Shown in pieces: positions 17,489 to 26,071 of a stretch of DNA of 64,000 nt. The notes below the pieces were generated by a model. It saw only the letters and a program-made list of their open reading frames with translations. It was not told where the DNA came from and did no database searches. Position 1 is the first letter of the stretch, and every line of letters begins with the position of its first letter. The stretch is taken from NCBI GenBank assembly GCA_900110015.1, contig FOCD01000001.1:1167994-1231993 (forward strand), written 5' to 3'. The position numbers and the translations under genes are program-made. Source of the DNA: Terribacillus saccharophilus (GTDB lineage: Bacteria; Bacillota; Bacilli; Bacillales; Amphibacillaceae).

Positions 17489-18693
17489 ATTTTAGACAAT
17501 GAAACCATCAAAATTGTTAAAACTACAGCTCCCGTATTAAAAGAAAACAGCAAACAGATAGGAGTAACGTTTTATAGACTCTTATTTGATAAGGCTCCTG
17601 AATTATATAACATCTTTAATCAGACTAATCAAAAAAGAGATCTTCAACAGGAAGCGTTAGGATATGCAGTATGCATATTACAGATCTTAGTGAACTTAAT
17701 CCAGTAATTGAAAGAATATGTCATAAACATCGAGCAATCGGTATCATGCCTGATCAATACCCTGTTGTTGGAGAAACTCTTCTCCAAGCAGTAAAAGAAG
17801 TTTTGGGTCATGCAGCTACAGATGAAATCATTGATGCTTGGGGAAAAGCGTACGGATATATATCAAATACATTAATCAGCTTAGAAAAGAAGTTATATGA
17901 TGAAACAGTGAAGCAAATTGGAGGATAGAGCGGTTATATAGAATTCTACATAGATAAAAGTGTAAAAGAAACCGAAAAAGTCACTTCATTCTACTTAAAA
18001 CCAAAAGACGGGAAAGAGATAGCCACGTATAAGCCGGGACAGTATTTAACGATAAAAGCTAAAATCCCGGGAGAACAATATACCCATGTTCGGCATTGCA
18101 ATATTTCTGATGCTCCGAATAGTGAATATTATCACATAAGTGTAAAACGCGTGGATTCAAATGAAGATGGTCCCCCTGGAATCGTATCTAATTATCTCCA
18201 TAAAGAATCTTCTAAAGATGTTACCTTGTTTTTTTCAGCACCGGCGGGTGACTTTGTACTGAAGGAGAATGATCGTTCCACTGTATTCATTAGCGGAGGA
18301 AACGGTATTACTCCAATTATGAGCATGCTTAATAGCTTAATTAAAAATAAGGATCATCGTCAGGTTACCTTCGTTCATGCTGCTGCTAATAGTAAAATAC
18401 AAGCATTCAAGGATCACATCGAGGAGATAGCAACCCAAAATTCAAACGTTGATAAGGTTATATGTTACAGCATGCCGTCGCAACAAGATCAATTCGAGCA
18501 CAACTTAGAAAAAGAAGGGTTTATTGACACAGATTTGCTTAAGTCTATCCCTTATTTAAAGGATACTGAGATTTATTTTTGTAGTTCGATACCATTTATG
18601 CAAGCTATTAACCATATCTTAGAACAACTAAGTATACCAGCAGAACAAATTAACTACGAAGTATTCAATCCCATCGCCATTCTAGATGAATAA
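17489..18693 (+). pseudogene. hmp: flavohemoglobin (NO dioxygenase), broken
   Basis: All parts of an Hmp protein can be read: the globin domain (LDNETIKIVKTTAPVLKEN ... GVTFYRLLFDKAPELYNIFNQ, then ICHKHRAIGIMPDQYPVVGETLL with the proximal His), the FAD domain (YKPGQYLTIK, RHCNIS) and the NAD domain (ISGGNGITPIMSML, EVFNP). Three lesions are present. The expected start codon is ATT (17489) behind gaggag; a small frame change with missing residues lies near 17668; and an in-frame TAG (17926-17928) splits the globin and reductase domains. The piece from 17929 on stays open to 18693. Hmp normally converts nitric oxide to nitrate. Confidence 0.88.
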
Positions 18694-18750
18694 GTGTTAT
18701 GGAATAAGTTGTTCAATTAAGAGCACCACTTATTTCTTATCCATTAATCA

Positions 18751-18778
18751 AAATACGCCTAAAATAGGCGTATTTTTA
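18751..18778 (+). terminator. Rho-independent terminator
   Basis: aaatacgcct-aaa-taggcgtattttt forms a near-perfect stem after the flavohemoglobin remnant. Confidence 0.8.
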
Positions 18779-18819
18779 ATGATAAATAGGCATGTGTTCA
18801 ATCCCCAATATTCATTAGG

Positions 18820-18828
18820 CATACATTA
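18820..18828 (+). promoter_or_regulatory. candidate sigma-K -10 element
   Basis: catacatta fits CATANNNTA exactly. It lies 26 bases before the start of the repeat protein and is followed by accataaaggaaagggg, nearly the same as the leader of the 16.8-kb gene. Confidence 0.4.
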
Positions 18829-18853
18829 AACCATAAAGGAAAGGGGATTAAAA

Positions 18854-19300
18854 ATGACCAATTATGAATATCAAACATGGAATGATCTGGCAGAGGTATC
18901 AAATAGTCCTGAGCATTATGAATATCAAACGTGGAATAACCAGTCAGAGGTGTTAAATAATCCAGAAACCTATGGATACGATCAGACCCATCAAGTGGTA
19001 GATCCTGAAGATGTACGACGCATTGGATTCGGTGGGTTTGGTAGACCTGGATTTGGATTCGGGCGAACTGGTTTTGGACGACCTGGATTTGGATTTGGAA
19101 GGCCAGGATTTGGTTTCGGGCGACCTGGATTTGGGTTTGGTAGACCGTTTTATGGCGGGTATGGGTTCGGTGCACCTTTTGTGGGTGGATTAATAGGCGG
19201 CGCATTAGCAAGCACCCTGTATAGTCCTTACTATGGTGGGTATGGATATCCTTATGGGTACGGGTATCCTTACGGCTACGGCTACGGCTATCCATACTAA
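18854..19300 (+). CDS. Gly/Phe/Tyr-repeat protein, probable spore coat protein
   Basis: The protein has 148 residues in three zones. The first is two copies of a roughly 17-residue unit containing YEYQTWN and EV-N-PE (about residues 4-38). The second is a block of RPGFGFG units (about 56-95, 21-base DNA repeats). The third is a Gly/Tyr tail (YGGYGYPYGYGYPYGY) interrupted by the hydrophobic FVGGLIGGALAST. This composition is typical of spore coat proteins. It has the same leader and ribosome binding site as the 16.8-kb gene, and two more small genes follow closely, which suggests a spore-surface operon. There is no signal peptide. Confidence 0.65.
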   Translation: MTNYEYQTWNDLAEVSNSPEHYEYQTWNNQSEVLNNPETYGYDQTHQVVDPEDVRRIGFGGFGRPGFGFGRTGFGRPGFGFGRPGFGFGRPGFGFGRPFYGGYGFGAPFVGGLIGGALASTLYSPYYGGYGYPYGYGYPYGYGYGYPY

Positions 19301-19311
19301 GGTGAGAATCG

Positions 19312-19551
19312 ATGATCGATCATCACCCTTATGTTAATGCCTATAATCAATATCTGAATCCTTTTGAACACAGGGATGCAATAATCATTCCGGTTCTATC
19401 CGGAAGTGCAGGCGCCTTCTTCCCAAATCACCTATTTCACTATAATCAATTTGGCTCGAGCTATTCCCAACCGTATAATCAATATGAAACTAACTATACT
19501 CCATATGGTGCTGGATACCCTTCTCATTATATGTGGTACGGGTACTATTAA
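19312..19551 (+). CDS. Tyr/Asn-rich small protein, probable spore surface
   Basis: The protein has 79 residues, is very rich in Tyr, Asn, Pro and His (HPYVNAYNQYLNPFEHRD ... YNQYETNYTPYGAGYP), and has no Cys and no membrane helix. It starts 11 bases after the previous stop behind aaggtgag, so it is probably co-transcribed with it. The family is not recognised; composition and neighbours suggest a coat component. Confidence 0.55.
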   Translation: MIDHHPYVNAYNQYLNPFEHRDAIIIPVLSGSAGAFFPNHLFHYNQFGSSYSQPYNQYETNYTPYGAGYPSHYMWYGYY

Positions 19552-19576
19552 AGCATGATAATGGAGGTAATTATAA

Positions 19577-19726
19577 ATGGGCGGAGAGTTAACATCAGAG
19601 CAAAGAAGCTTGCTTTTAAGTATACTTTCATTAATTGGAACCGGCATTTTATTTGGTGGGGCAATACTCGCATTTTATTTTGCATATAACAACTACGCTT
19701 TTGTAGATCCTGATGAAGTTGTATAA
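19577..19726 (+). CDS. small single-helix membrane protein, 49 aa
   Basis: It starts with ATG behind atggaggt and reads MGGELTSEQRSLLLSIL, then one long hydrophobic helix with GTGILFGGAILAFYFAY, then an acidic tail DPDEVV. It is the last gene of the small run starting at 18854. The function is unknown. Tiny membrane proteins of this shape are common in sporulation operons. Confidence 0.65.
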   Translation: MGGELTSEQRSLLLSILSLIGTGILFGGAILAFYFAYNNYAFVDPDEVV

Positions 19727-19813
19727 TGAGTACGCGATTATTGTTTACAATTGACGCAAATATTCCAGAAATAACTCTATAGAATTAAAACAAACGATGA
19801 TTTCTAGATAGAA

Positions 19814-19850
19814 ATGATAAGAGCCCTTCATTATGAAGGGCTCTTATCAT
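19814..19850. terminator. 17-bp inverted repeat
   Basis: Arms 19814-19830 and 19834-19850 (atgataagagcccttca and its complement) form a perfect stem with a 3-base loop. It overlaps the end of the deacetylase gene and can end transcripts arriving from both sides. Confidence 0.7.
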
Positions 19851-20559
19851 TGGCTAGATTTTTCAATTCTGAAATCGTTAATAATGCGTATCCTTTCTTT
19901 TTTAAAGCCGGAATTAACCTTTTGATCGCTTGAACTGTCTCGGTTCTATCTCCACCACCATCATGTAAAAGAATAATATCTCCTGGGTGAATATTATCCA
20001 TTACCTGCTTGTAAATATGATCCGCCGATTCGTGATTCCAGTCTCTTGTGTCCTGTGACCACAGTATTATCTTATGATTCGTATCTACTGCTGCTTTTAC
20101 AATTTCTTCATTGTAATATCCTCCAACTGGACGAAAGTATAGAGGTTTTTGTGCTATATATTTCATCACAATATCGTCAGTTTGTTTTATTTCTTTTTCT
20201 ACACTAATCAAGTCAATATTCTGTAATTTTGTATGTGTGAATGTGTGATTCCCAATTTCATGTCCTTCAGTATGTGTTCTTATCAACGTTCTGGAGTCTC
20301 TCTTAACATTTTCCCCGATTACAAAAAAAGTGGCTTTCGCATTGTTCTCTTTTAACACATCCAATACTTGATTAGTGTAGGTCCCATTCGGACCATCGTC
20401 AAATGTCAATGCAATAACTTTTTTCTTTGTCTGCACTTCCCAGGTGATTTCCCCTGACTTTTCATATTCCTCTTTATTTAGCTGTCCATGTTGAAACCCT
20501 AATAAAATCACTACTGTTATTGACATAATTACTGATTTACTAAGATACGCCAACTTCAC
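19831..20559 (-). CDS. polysaccharide deacetylase (NodB domain)
   Basis: This enzyme removes N-acetyl groups from a cell-wall or exported polysaccharide. It has an N-terminal signal anchor (MSITVVILLGFQHG), then the family motifs TFDDGPNGTY, NHTFTH (metal-binding His pair), RPVGGYYN, DTRDW and LLHDGGGDR. At 242 residues it is a single-domain enzyme of the PdaA/CDA type. The start is a GTG at 20559 (MKLAYLSKS); gggtgag lies upstream. It is divergent from the GerC gene. The substrate (peptidoglycan or glucosamine polymer) cannot be told from sequence. Confidence 0.9.
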   Translation of the reverse strand: MKLAYLSKSVIMSITVVILLGFQHGQLNKEEYEKSGEITWEVQTKKKVIALTFDDGPNGTYTNQVLDVLKENNAKATFFVIGENVKRDSRTLIRTHTEGHEIGNHTFTHTKLQNIDLISVEKEIKQTDDIVMKYIAQKPLYFRPVGGYYNEEIVKAAVDTNHKIILWSQDTRDWNHESADHIYKQVMDNIHPGDIILLHDGGGDRTETVQAIKRLIPALKKKGYALLTISELKNLANDKSPS

Positions 20560-20723
20560 ACCTACTCACCCTTCTTACTTAATCCTTACTTTCCTAAGCA
20601 AATATCTTGTTTAGTCTTTCCCAAATAAGGATGATTATTTTCTTTTATATGTCTTTCAAGCTTTGCGCATACTACCTGTATACACTACTTGTGAGCAACT
20701 CATTTCTAAAAAGAGGGATACAA

Positions 20724-21839
20724 ATGCAGAAGGTAATCATAATTTTTATACTTCTAGTAATGTTGTGTGGTTGCTGGGATGCCAGACCAATGAAAGATGT
20801 TCAACTTGGCATTTTAGCTGCATACGACATAGACCATGGTAGATACAAAAATTCCATTTTAATTCCTAACATACAAAAAAGTGGTTCGGGACCCACACAA
20901 CCTTCACCAGCATTTATCTATTCAGCTAACGGAAACACACCATCCGAGGCAAGAAAAAATCTGGATAATAAATTAAGGAATACATATGGTCCATCTCAAT
21001 TAGATGTTGTTCTGTTTAGTGAGAAGTTAGCTAAACAAAATATATATCCTTACCTTGATGCATTCTATCGAGATCCACGCATGCATTTAGATGCAGTACT
21101 TGGATTAGTTAGAGGGGATGCTGCCAAACTAATAAGCACTGCACCAAAATCCGAAGTAGAAAAATCAGAGTATGTTGAGGGCATTTTGGAGTCATTAGTA
21201 AATACCACTGAATTGGAGGAAGTAAATGTAGATACAATAAATAAGTATATTTACGAATCAGGTATTGATTTTGTTACTCCAATACTTAAAAAAACGGAGA
21301 AAAATGATGAAGTTTCTTATGAAGGCATGGCTATATTTTCAGATAATAAATATTCTGGTGTCGATATTCCCCCGAGACTTTGTACGCTTTCTTTATTAAT
21401 GCGGGGAATAAAAGGAGATAGAGCTCTAATTACCGCTAAGATAAGGGATAACGAATCTCAAAACCCTAAAAACTACACAACAATATTTGTTGAAAAATTA
21501 AAGGCCTCTATGAAAGTACGACCGAATGGAAAAAATATTCATGTTTACTTCAATACAAAGTTGATTGTAGATATTGAGGAATATCCTGCTGATGACTTTA
21601 CATTAGATGATATCCCAAAGGTTAAAAAAGAGCTTGAAGAAAGTCTCACACATCAAGCCGAGGAAATTTTTGAACTAACTAAAGAAGCCAATGGAGATAT
21701 TTTTGGCGTGGGAAGGACTTTACACGCTTTTCATAATGACATATGGAAACAATTAAATTGGAAAGAAGATTTCCGTAAAGTTCAGATGCACGCTGATATA
21801 GAAGTGAAAGTTAGAACGAGAGGTATTTACAAAAAATAA
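20724..21839 (+). CDS. Ger(x)C family spore germination lipoprotein
   Basis: This is the C subunit of a germinant receptor. The lipoprotein signal ends LCGC (lipid Cys about residue 14), followed by WDARPMKDVQLG, the typical opening of the family, and the C-terminal region with VYFNTKLIVDIEEY and HADIEVKVRTRGIYKK. Start 20724 (MQKVIIIFILL) is behind gaggga; the frame is open 39 codons further upstream with no site. It is 371 residues, full length. GerC proteins work in the spore inner membrane with GerA and GerB partners. Neither lies in this window, so the gene is an orphan. Confidence 0.9.
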   Translation: MQKVIIIFILLVMLCGCWDARPMKDVQLGILAAYDIDHGRYKNSILIPNIQKSGSGPTQPSPAFIYSANGNTPSEARKNLDNKLRNTYGPSQLDVVLFSEKLAKQNIYPYLDAFYRDPRMHLDAVLGLVRGDAAKLISTAPKSEVEKSEYVEGILESLVNTTELEEVNVDTINKYIYESGIDFVTPILKKTEKNDEVSYEGMAIFSDNKYSGVDIPPRLCTLSLLMRGIKGDRALITAKIRDNESQNPKNYTTIFVEKLKASMKVRPNGKNIHVYFNTKLIVDIEEYPADDFTLDDIPKVKKELEESLTHQAEEIFELTKEANGDIFGVGRTLHAFHNDIWKQLNWKEDFRKVQMHADIEVKVRTRGIYKK

Positions 21840-21925
21840 AATTAATGCTGGAATCTTTTTATGTATCTATATTATTAAGGCTACTGAATTGTTGGCTTTC
21901 CTTCGTTAGGTATAGTTAATACTAA

Positions 21926-21957
21926 AAACCAGCACTAGAAAAACCTAATGCTGGTTT
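21926..21957. terminator. terminator between convergent genes
   Basis: aaaccagca-tag and cta-tgctggttt arms lie between the ends of the GerC gene and the cupin gene. Confidence 0.7.
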
Positions 21958-21975
21958 AAGCTTAAATGACTTGAT

Positions 21976-22527
21976 TCATCTTTCCATGTGCATTGCTTGT
22001 GCTTTGGTGTGATGTACAGTACCGAATGGGTGATTTGGTGGAGCGTAAATAGAATACAGTTTTAATGGTATACTTCCAGTGTTAGTTACATTATGCCACG
22101 TACCGGCTGGGACTATAATTGCGTCGTCGTCCTTAGCATTTCTTTGGAAGTTAAGATTGTTTCTGCTACTCCCCATTTGAACAAAGCCTTGACCTTGTTC
22201 AATACGGAGAAACTGATCCACATTGGGATGAACTTCAAGTCCTATATCTTCTCCTGGATTTATGCTCATAAGAGTCACTTGTAAATGTTCCCCTGTCCAT
22301 ATAGCATTTCTATAATTATTGTTGCGTTTCGAAGCTACATTGATATCGACTACAAATGGTTGTCCGCCGTGATCGCGAAAATACATCTGTTCGCGTGTAT
22401 AATGAGGATGGTTGTTTCCCTCTTGAGGTATCACTTGATTTTGAAAATACCTGTAATCCTGTTGTGTTTCATTATGGTTATATCCATTAAAATATGGACC
22501 TAAATGGTTATAAGGTTGATTAAACAT
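21976..22527 (-). CDS. cupin domain protein
   Basis: The protein has 183 residues: an Asn/Gln/Tyr-rich N-terminus (about 1-60) and a single cupin barrel. The metal-binding pattern is visible as EVHPNVDQFLRIEQGQGFVQMG and, later, VPAGTWHNVTNTGS. It ends in KLYSIYAPPNHPFGTVHHTKAQA, which is also found in a deleted copy at 30.2 kb. Gene start is at 22527 behind gaaagggaggg. Proteins of this kind often sit on spores or act as small isomerases or oxygenases; the role here is not known. Confidence 0.8.
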   Translation of the reverse strand: MFNQPYNHLGPYFNGYNHNETQQDYRYFQNQVIPQEGNNHPHYTREQMYFRDHGGQPFVVDINVASKRNNNYRNAIWTGEHLQVTLMSINPGEDIGLEVHPNVDQFLRIEQGQGFVQMGSSRNNLNFQRNAKDDDAIIVPAGTWHNVTNTGSIPLKLYSIYAPPNHPFGTVHHTKAQAMHMER

Positions 22528-22611
22528 ACTTTACCCTCCCTTTCTTTCCGTAGCATTTTATGCAAGGAAAAGAAAAGTGTTATTGCCCACTCTTCAATCA
22601 GGTTCTTAGAA

Positions 22612-23505
22612 TTATTCCATTCTGCTCAGTTGTTCATCAGGTTCTACATGTACATGAACGTTGTACACCTCATGTTTTTTAATTAACTCAGATTCTACTC
22701 TATCTGCAATTTCGTGTGCATTATAGATATCAAGATCAGGTGACACTCTGATTTCCGTATCTATCACAACATTATTGCCATATGTTCGGGCTTTTAAAGT
22801 CTTAATTGATTTTACAACCCTAGTACTTTCGATAGTAGCCGTGTAATCCATTAATAAACCTTCATCTATCCCGTCTGTTAGCTGATGAGAAGCATCCCGG
22901 AAAATATCCCAAGCAGTTTTACATATCATAATCCCTACCATTACAGCTGCCACTGGATCTAGCCATGGCATATTTAATTGGGAGCCAAAAATACCGACTA
23001 CTGTTCCGATACTTACTAGTGCATCAGACAAGTTATCTTTTGCAGCTGCTCGGACAGCCTGACTGTTGATTTTCTTAGAAAGTCGATTATTGTACCAATA
23101 AACCCCTCCCATGAAGATCGCACCAAAAATTCCTGTATAACCTGCGATTAAGTCCGGAGCTTCTTGATGTGGTTCAAATATGGAAGTCACCGCCTCGAAC
23201 AATACTTGCAGTCCCACAGCCATCATAATAAATGACGCAACCATAGAAGCAACAGTTTCAGCACGCCAATGTCCATAAGGGTGATTTTTGTCTACCGGTC
23301 GTTGGGCAATTTTCAACCCGACTAATACTGCAATTGAGGCAATAATATCAGTGGTGTTGTTCAATCCGTCTGCTCGCAGAGCTTGTGAGTCACTTGTGTA
23401 ACCAATATACAATTTCAAAACTGACATAAATATATAGGCAACAATGCTCAGATAGGCTGCCCTTTCACCTAATTTCAGGTTTCTTACTTTTTCATCTACA
23501 ACCAT
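22612..23505 (-). CDS. cation diffusion facilitator (CDF) family transporter
   Basis: This is a proton-driven exporter of divalent metals (Mn, Fe, Zn type). It has six membrane helices; metal site residues are in LNNTTDIIAS (helix 2) and SDALVS (helix 5), plus the HPYGHWRAE loop, then a cytoplasmic domain ending in HNVHVHVEPDEQL. 297 residues is the normal length for the B. subtilis YeaB/YdfM group. The ATG at 23505 is behind aaggagg. It stands alone between the cupin gene and a CotD-like remnant. Confidence 0.93.
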   Translation of the reverse strand: MVVDEKVRNLKLGERAAYLSIVAYIFMSVLKLYIGYTSDSQALRADGLNNTTDIIASIAVLVGLKIAQRPVDKNHPYGHWRAETVASMVASFIMMAVGLQVLFEAVTSIFEPHQEAPDLIAGYTGIFGAIFMGGVYWYNNRLSKKINSQAVRAAAKDNLSDALVSIGTVVGIFGSQLNMPWLDPVAAVMVGIMICKTAWDIFRDASHQLTDGIDEGLLMDYTATIESTRVVKSIKTLKARTYGNNVVIDTEIRVSPDLDIYNAHEIADRVESELIKKHEVYNVHVHVEPDEQLSRME

Positions 23506-23830
23506 TATTGTTCCTCCTTGTTAAGTACCTAGATAGCTTAACAAGGCTAAATCGAGTGGGTCTATACAAACCTTTTTATGCATATACAGCAAACTAAGAC
23601 CTTCTAAATAATTTTGCATCCGGCGAAATTATTCGCATATAACTAGGTTATTTTACCCTCTTTATCTTCCTAATTACCTTGTGTGATTTATTTTACTAAA
23701 GAAAGCATCTTATTATTTTTTTGCCTTAATTCTAGTTAATAAACCTATTATTCAAGTAGAATCACCATTTGTTCGTTTCAAAATGTACATATTATCCATC
23801 TAATATAAGTATTAAGGGGGTGAATTAAAA
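23506..23830. other. intergenic region
   Basis: No gene is seen here. It is AT-rich and carries the divergent promoters for the CDF exporter and the CotD-like gene; the latter's ribosome binding site (aaggggg) lies at about 23814-23821. Confidence 0.5.
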
Positions 23831-24024
23831 GTGTTTCACACAAGAAGACCAATTTTTGTCCTCCAGAAAATCGTGTTAGAAATGAATATGTTAAACGAGT
23901 CCAACCAATCATTCGCCCAGTTGTCCACGTTAGACGAATAAATGTAATAGATGTACCAAGATACATTGTGAAACCCATTTACAGAACGGAAGTAGTACAT
24001 CATAGGCGAAATTTCTTTTGTTGA
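23831..24024 (+). pseudogene. CotD-like spore coat protein, one-base frameshift
   Basis: The GTG at 23831 behind gggggtg begins VFHTRRPIF. With one extra T in the T-run at 23852-23856 the frame would continue CPPENRVRNEYVKRVQPIIRPVVHVRRINVIDV ... VVHHRRNFFC to a stop at 24022. That is the length (about 65 residues), His/Arg/Val pattern and CPP motif of CotD-family inner-coat proteins. As written, the frame breaks after about 10 residues. It is either a real lesion in a homopolymer or a sequencing error. Confidence 0.65.
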
Positions 24025-24087
24025 TTAATTCCACGCTTGTCCATGGCAAGTAATAATATTAATGCATAAAATATAAGGAGGGTTTAT

Positions 24088-24204
24088 ATGAGCAGCTACG
24101 AAGGTGGATACGGTATGAGTGCAGGATTTGCATTGCTTGTTGTACTTTTCATCCTACTTATTATTGTAGGTACTTCTTATGTTGGCGGCGGATATGGTTA
24201 CTAA
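24088..24204 (+). CDS. YjcZ-family sporulation protein, 38 aa
   Basis: The protein reads [38 protein letters not shown] in outline: a short Gly/Tyr head, one membrane helix and a Gly/Tyr tail. This is the YjcZ/YwmG-type family of tiny membrane proteins common in spore formers. A strong aaggaggg lies upstream. It is a single gene following the CotD-like remnant. Confidence 0.85.
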   Translation: MSSYEGGYGMSAGFALLVVLFILLIIVGTSYVGGGYGY

Positions 24205-24376
24205 TTCTATTCAAAATTCCTTTCCAGATGAGCTCGCACCTTACACTAATTAATGGTGCCTCGTTCTAGATGATAGAGCAAAAAAAACGCGCTTGGAGCC
24301 GTTACCCCTACTGACAGGTTATAAGGAGGGGTCGCAAACCCATTTAGCGACTGATCAAAATGTGGGCTTTAAAGAA

Positions 24377-24415
24377 GTAAAAAGGACTAATCGCTGAAGC
24401 AGTGATTAGTCCTTT
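24377..24415. terminator. bidirectional terminator
   Basis: aaaaaggactaatc and gattagtccttttt arms surround a gctgaagcagt loop; A/T runs lie on both sides. It also sits at the 3' end of the minus-strand nuclease remnant. Confidence 0.8.
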
Positions 24416-24439
24416 TTGTTATCTCTATTAAATAGCGGC

Positions 24440-24575
24440 TTACTCGCCTACCATACCGTCGTGATCATTATCCCTCATATACTTGTACAACCAATGTTCA
24501 CTTGTTATTGGGCATACTGAACCCTGCAGCTTTTGCTTCTGCGATTGTAACCTGTCCATTACCGTTTACACTCAG
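24440..24575 (-). pseudogene. 3' remnant of a nuclease-like lipoprotein gene (echo 2)
   Basis: The minus strand is close to the last 135 bases of the intact gene at 39.7 kb: it includes the coding for GNGQVTIAEAKAAGFSMP and the ending KDNDHDGMVGE with a stop at 24440. A few bases are lost in the middle, which changes the frame. Similarity ends at about 24575, in the region for the first calcium-binding-like loop. No nuclease domain remains. Confidence 0.8.
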
Positions 24576-24685
24576 TAAAGTAGGTGTCTTTTTTTGTGTT
24601 ATTAATATAAAGATCATTAAACAAGTTACTTCGCATGCAAAATAGGGTAGAGGGAATACTATGTCAAATTATTATAGGAGTTTAT

Positions 24686-25480
24686 ATGGTTCATTACACC
24701 CATTTCAGAAACTATCTAGTTCAAAATACCAACTTTAACGTAAATAATAAGTTTAAAGATATCGACCAATATTTGTTTATCAAGGATAAAACACAACCAT
24801 CAAACTTTAACGATAGATTCTGTGATGTATTTAATACTGAAGAGAATCTTACAACTAAGATACTTGAAGATAAGGCAAAAGATTTAAATGACCAATACTA
24901 CTTTAACTTTCCTATTGAAGAAATTGTAAGTAAGCTAAGCGAAGTAAAATGGTTGTATATAGATCTGGTAGAATCTTTCTGCACTGAAAACGCATTGAGC
25001 TTTTACCAAGGACTTAGAATATGCAATTTAATCACTCTATTTTTCGATCAATTTATTAGTAGACTCACAACTAGTGCTTTTAAAGCATATAATGATTTCA
25101 TGCTTGAGCAAGAGAAGGTAATCGAATCGCTAGGTTCTCCACTGATACGTTTGAGTATAAATTCAGCCTTAGTTCCTCTGTTCGGTCATATTAATAATAC
25201 TCGTGCTGAGAAGATTATTACCTCTATTACACAAGAAGTAGGCGAACTACAATTAGACAACATATTTGTCGATCTAACTGGATTGAAAAGCTTAAACAAG
25301 GATGCCTCCCTATTTATATCTAATCTTACGGAAACACTGAAAATAATGGGTACAAAAATAGTCATATCTGGAGTACATCCAGATATTGCAAAATCTGCTA
25401 TATATATGGGTCTAAATGGTTCAACAGAATCGAAAAGTTCTTTACATTTAGCAATCAGCCAAGGTAGGATATTTTCTTAA
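24686..25480 (+). CDS. RsbR-like STAS domain protein (stressosome family)
   Basis: The C-terminal 110 residues form a STAS domain: LVPLFGHINNTRAEKIITSITQEV ... NIFVDLTGLKSLNKDASLFISNL ... GTKIVISGVHPDIAKSAIYMGL. The Thr in DLTGL corresponds to the phosphorylated Thr in RsbR/RsbS-type proteins; the second phospho-Thr position (VVDT in RsbR) is not conserved here. The N-terminal 150 residues are helical, like the sensor domain of RsbR paralogues. Start 24686 (MVHYTHFRNYL) is behind taggag. It is an orphan: no rsbS, rsbT or sigB lies nearby. It probably joins stressosomes encoded elsewhere. Confidence 0.8.
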   Translation: MVHYTHFRNYLVQNTNFNVNNKFKDIDQYLFIKDKTQPSNFNDRFCDVFNTEENLTTKILEDKAKDLNDQYYFNFPIEEIVSKLSEVKWLYIDLVESFCTENALSFYQGLRICNLITLFFDQFISRLTTSAFKAYNDFMLEQEKVIESLGSPLIRLSINSALVPLFGHINNTRAEKIITSITQEVGELQLDNIFVDLTGLKSLNKDASLFISNLTETLKIMGTKIVISGVHPDIAKSAIYMGLNGSTESKSSLHLAISQGRIFS

Positions 25481-25518
25481 TTTAAAACAGGTTGCTACCT
25501 TCTACAAATGCGCGACAG

Positions 25519-25548
25519 AGCTTTCTTAAAACACAGGAAAGCTTTTTT
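25519..25548 (+). terminator. Rho-independent terminator
   Basis: agctttc-ttaaaacacag-gaaagct is followed by six T's, 40 bases after the STAS gene. Confidence 0.85.
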
Positions 25549-25587
25549 GTATTTAAGATAGAAATAGTAGTGATAGAAACGCTGAAA

Positions 25588-25764
25588 TTACAATCGTTTC
25601 TTTTGTATTCTATTATCAGCAGGTCGATATTTCTTTACAACATAGCATAATAATATAATTTCATATAGCATGTAGTTCCTTAATGCTGAGTTTGGACAGT
25701 TGGCTGCGTCTTCTTGAATACGTTCTATCTCTCTTTCTAACAACACGATTTCAGACTGCTGCAA
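25588..25764 (-). CDS. small helical protein, 58 aa
   Basis: A TTG start lies seven bases after caaggggtga. The protein begins LQQSEIVLLEREIERIQEDAANCPN, a charged amphipathic helix, then NYMLYEIILLCYVVKKYRPADNR. Its layout resembles Spo0E-like small phosphatases (short helical hairpins), but the SxxxD signature of that family is not clear. No relative is recognised; the start and spacing make it a plausible gene. Confidence 0.5.
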   Translation of the reverse strand: MQQSEIVLLEREIERIQEDAANCPNSALRNYMLYEIILLCYVVKKYRPADNRIQKKRL

Positions 25765-25904
25765 TTACTATCACCCCTTGCCCTTCCATTTCCCTAACTT
25801 CGGATTAATAAGCAATACACAGTGAAATCTATTTCAAAACATCTCTTATTTTGAGATGTTTTTCTTATTAGCTATAAATTGTTCATTGTAGTCACGAAAA
25901 TTCA

Positions 25905-25982
25905 AAAATTTGTGCATCAGTTAACTGGATAGGAGCTGGGAGTAGTTATGCAGAAATCACGAATACAAAACTAGATCAATAA
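25905..25982 (+). pseudogene. 3' remnant of the 38.3-kb secreted-protein gene
   Basis: This DNA (tttgtgcatcagttaac ... gcagaaatcacgaata) matches the last 75 bases of the gene that ends at 39073, including the taataaataaaag trailer type. A small deletion has put the two halves of the match into different frames. Nothing of the rest of the gene is visible upstream. Confidence 0.75.
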
Positions 25983-26009
25983 ATAAAAGCCACCTTCGAG
26001 GTGGCTTTT
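25983..26009 (+). terminator. Rho-independent terminator
   Basis: aaaagccacc-ttcga-ggtggctttt follows the secreted-protein remnant at the same place as the terminator after the intact gene (39076). Confidence 0.8.
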
Positions 26010-26071
26010 ATTATCATATAAACTGAATGTGTAAAAAGGACGATATAGGATATTTTGGTTTGTATGAGATA

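Noticed and set aside
24255-24360. Structured RNA or riboswitch after the YjcZ-like gene
   Set aside because: GC-rich patches are present, but I could not match them to a known RNA family or fold them convincingly by eye.
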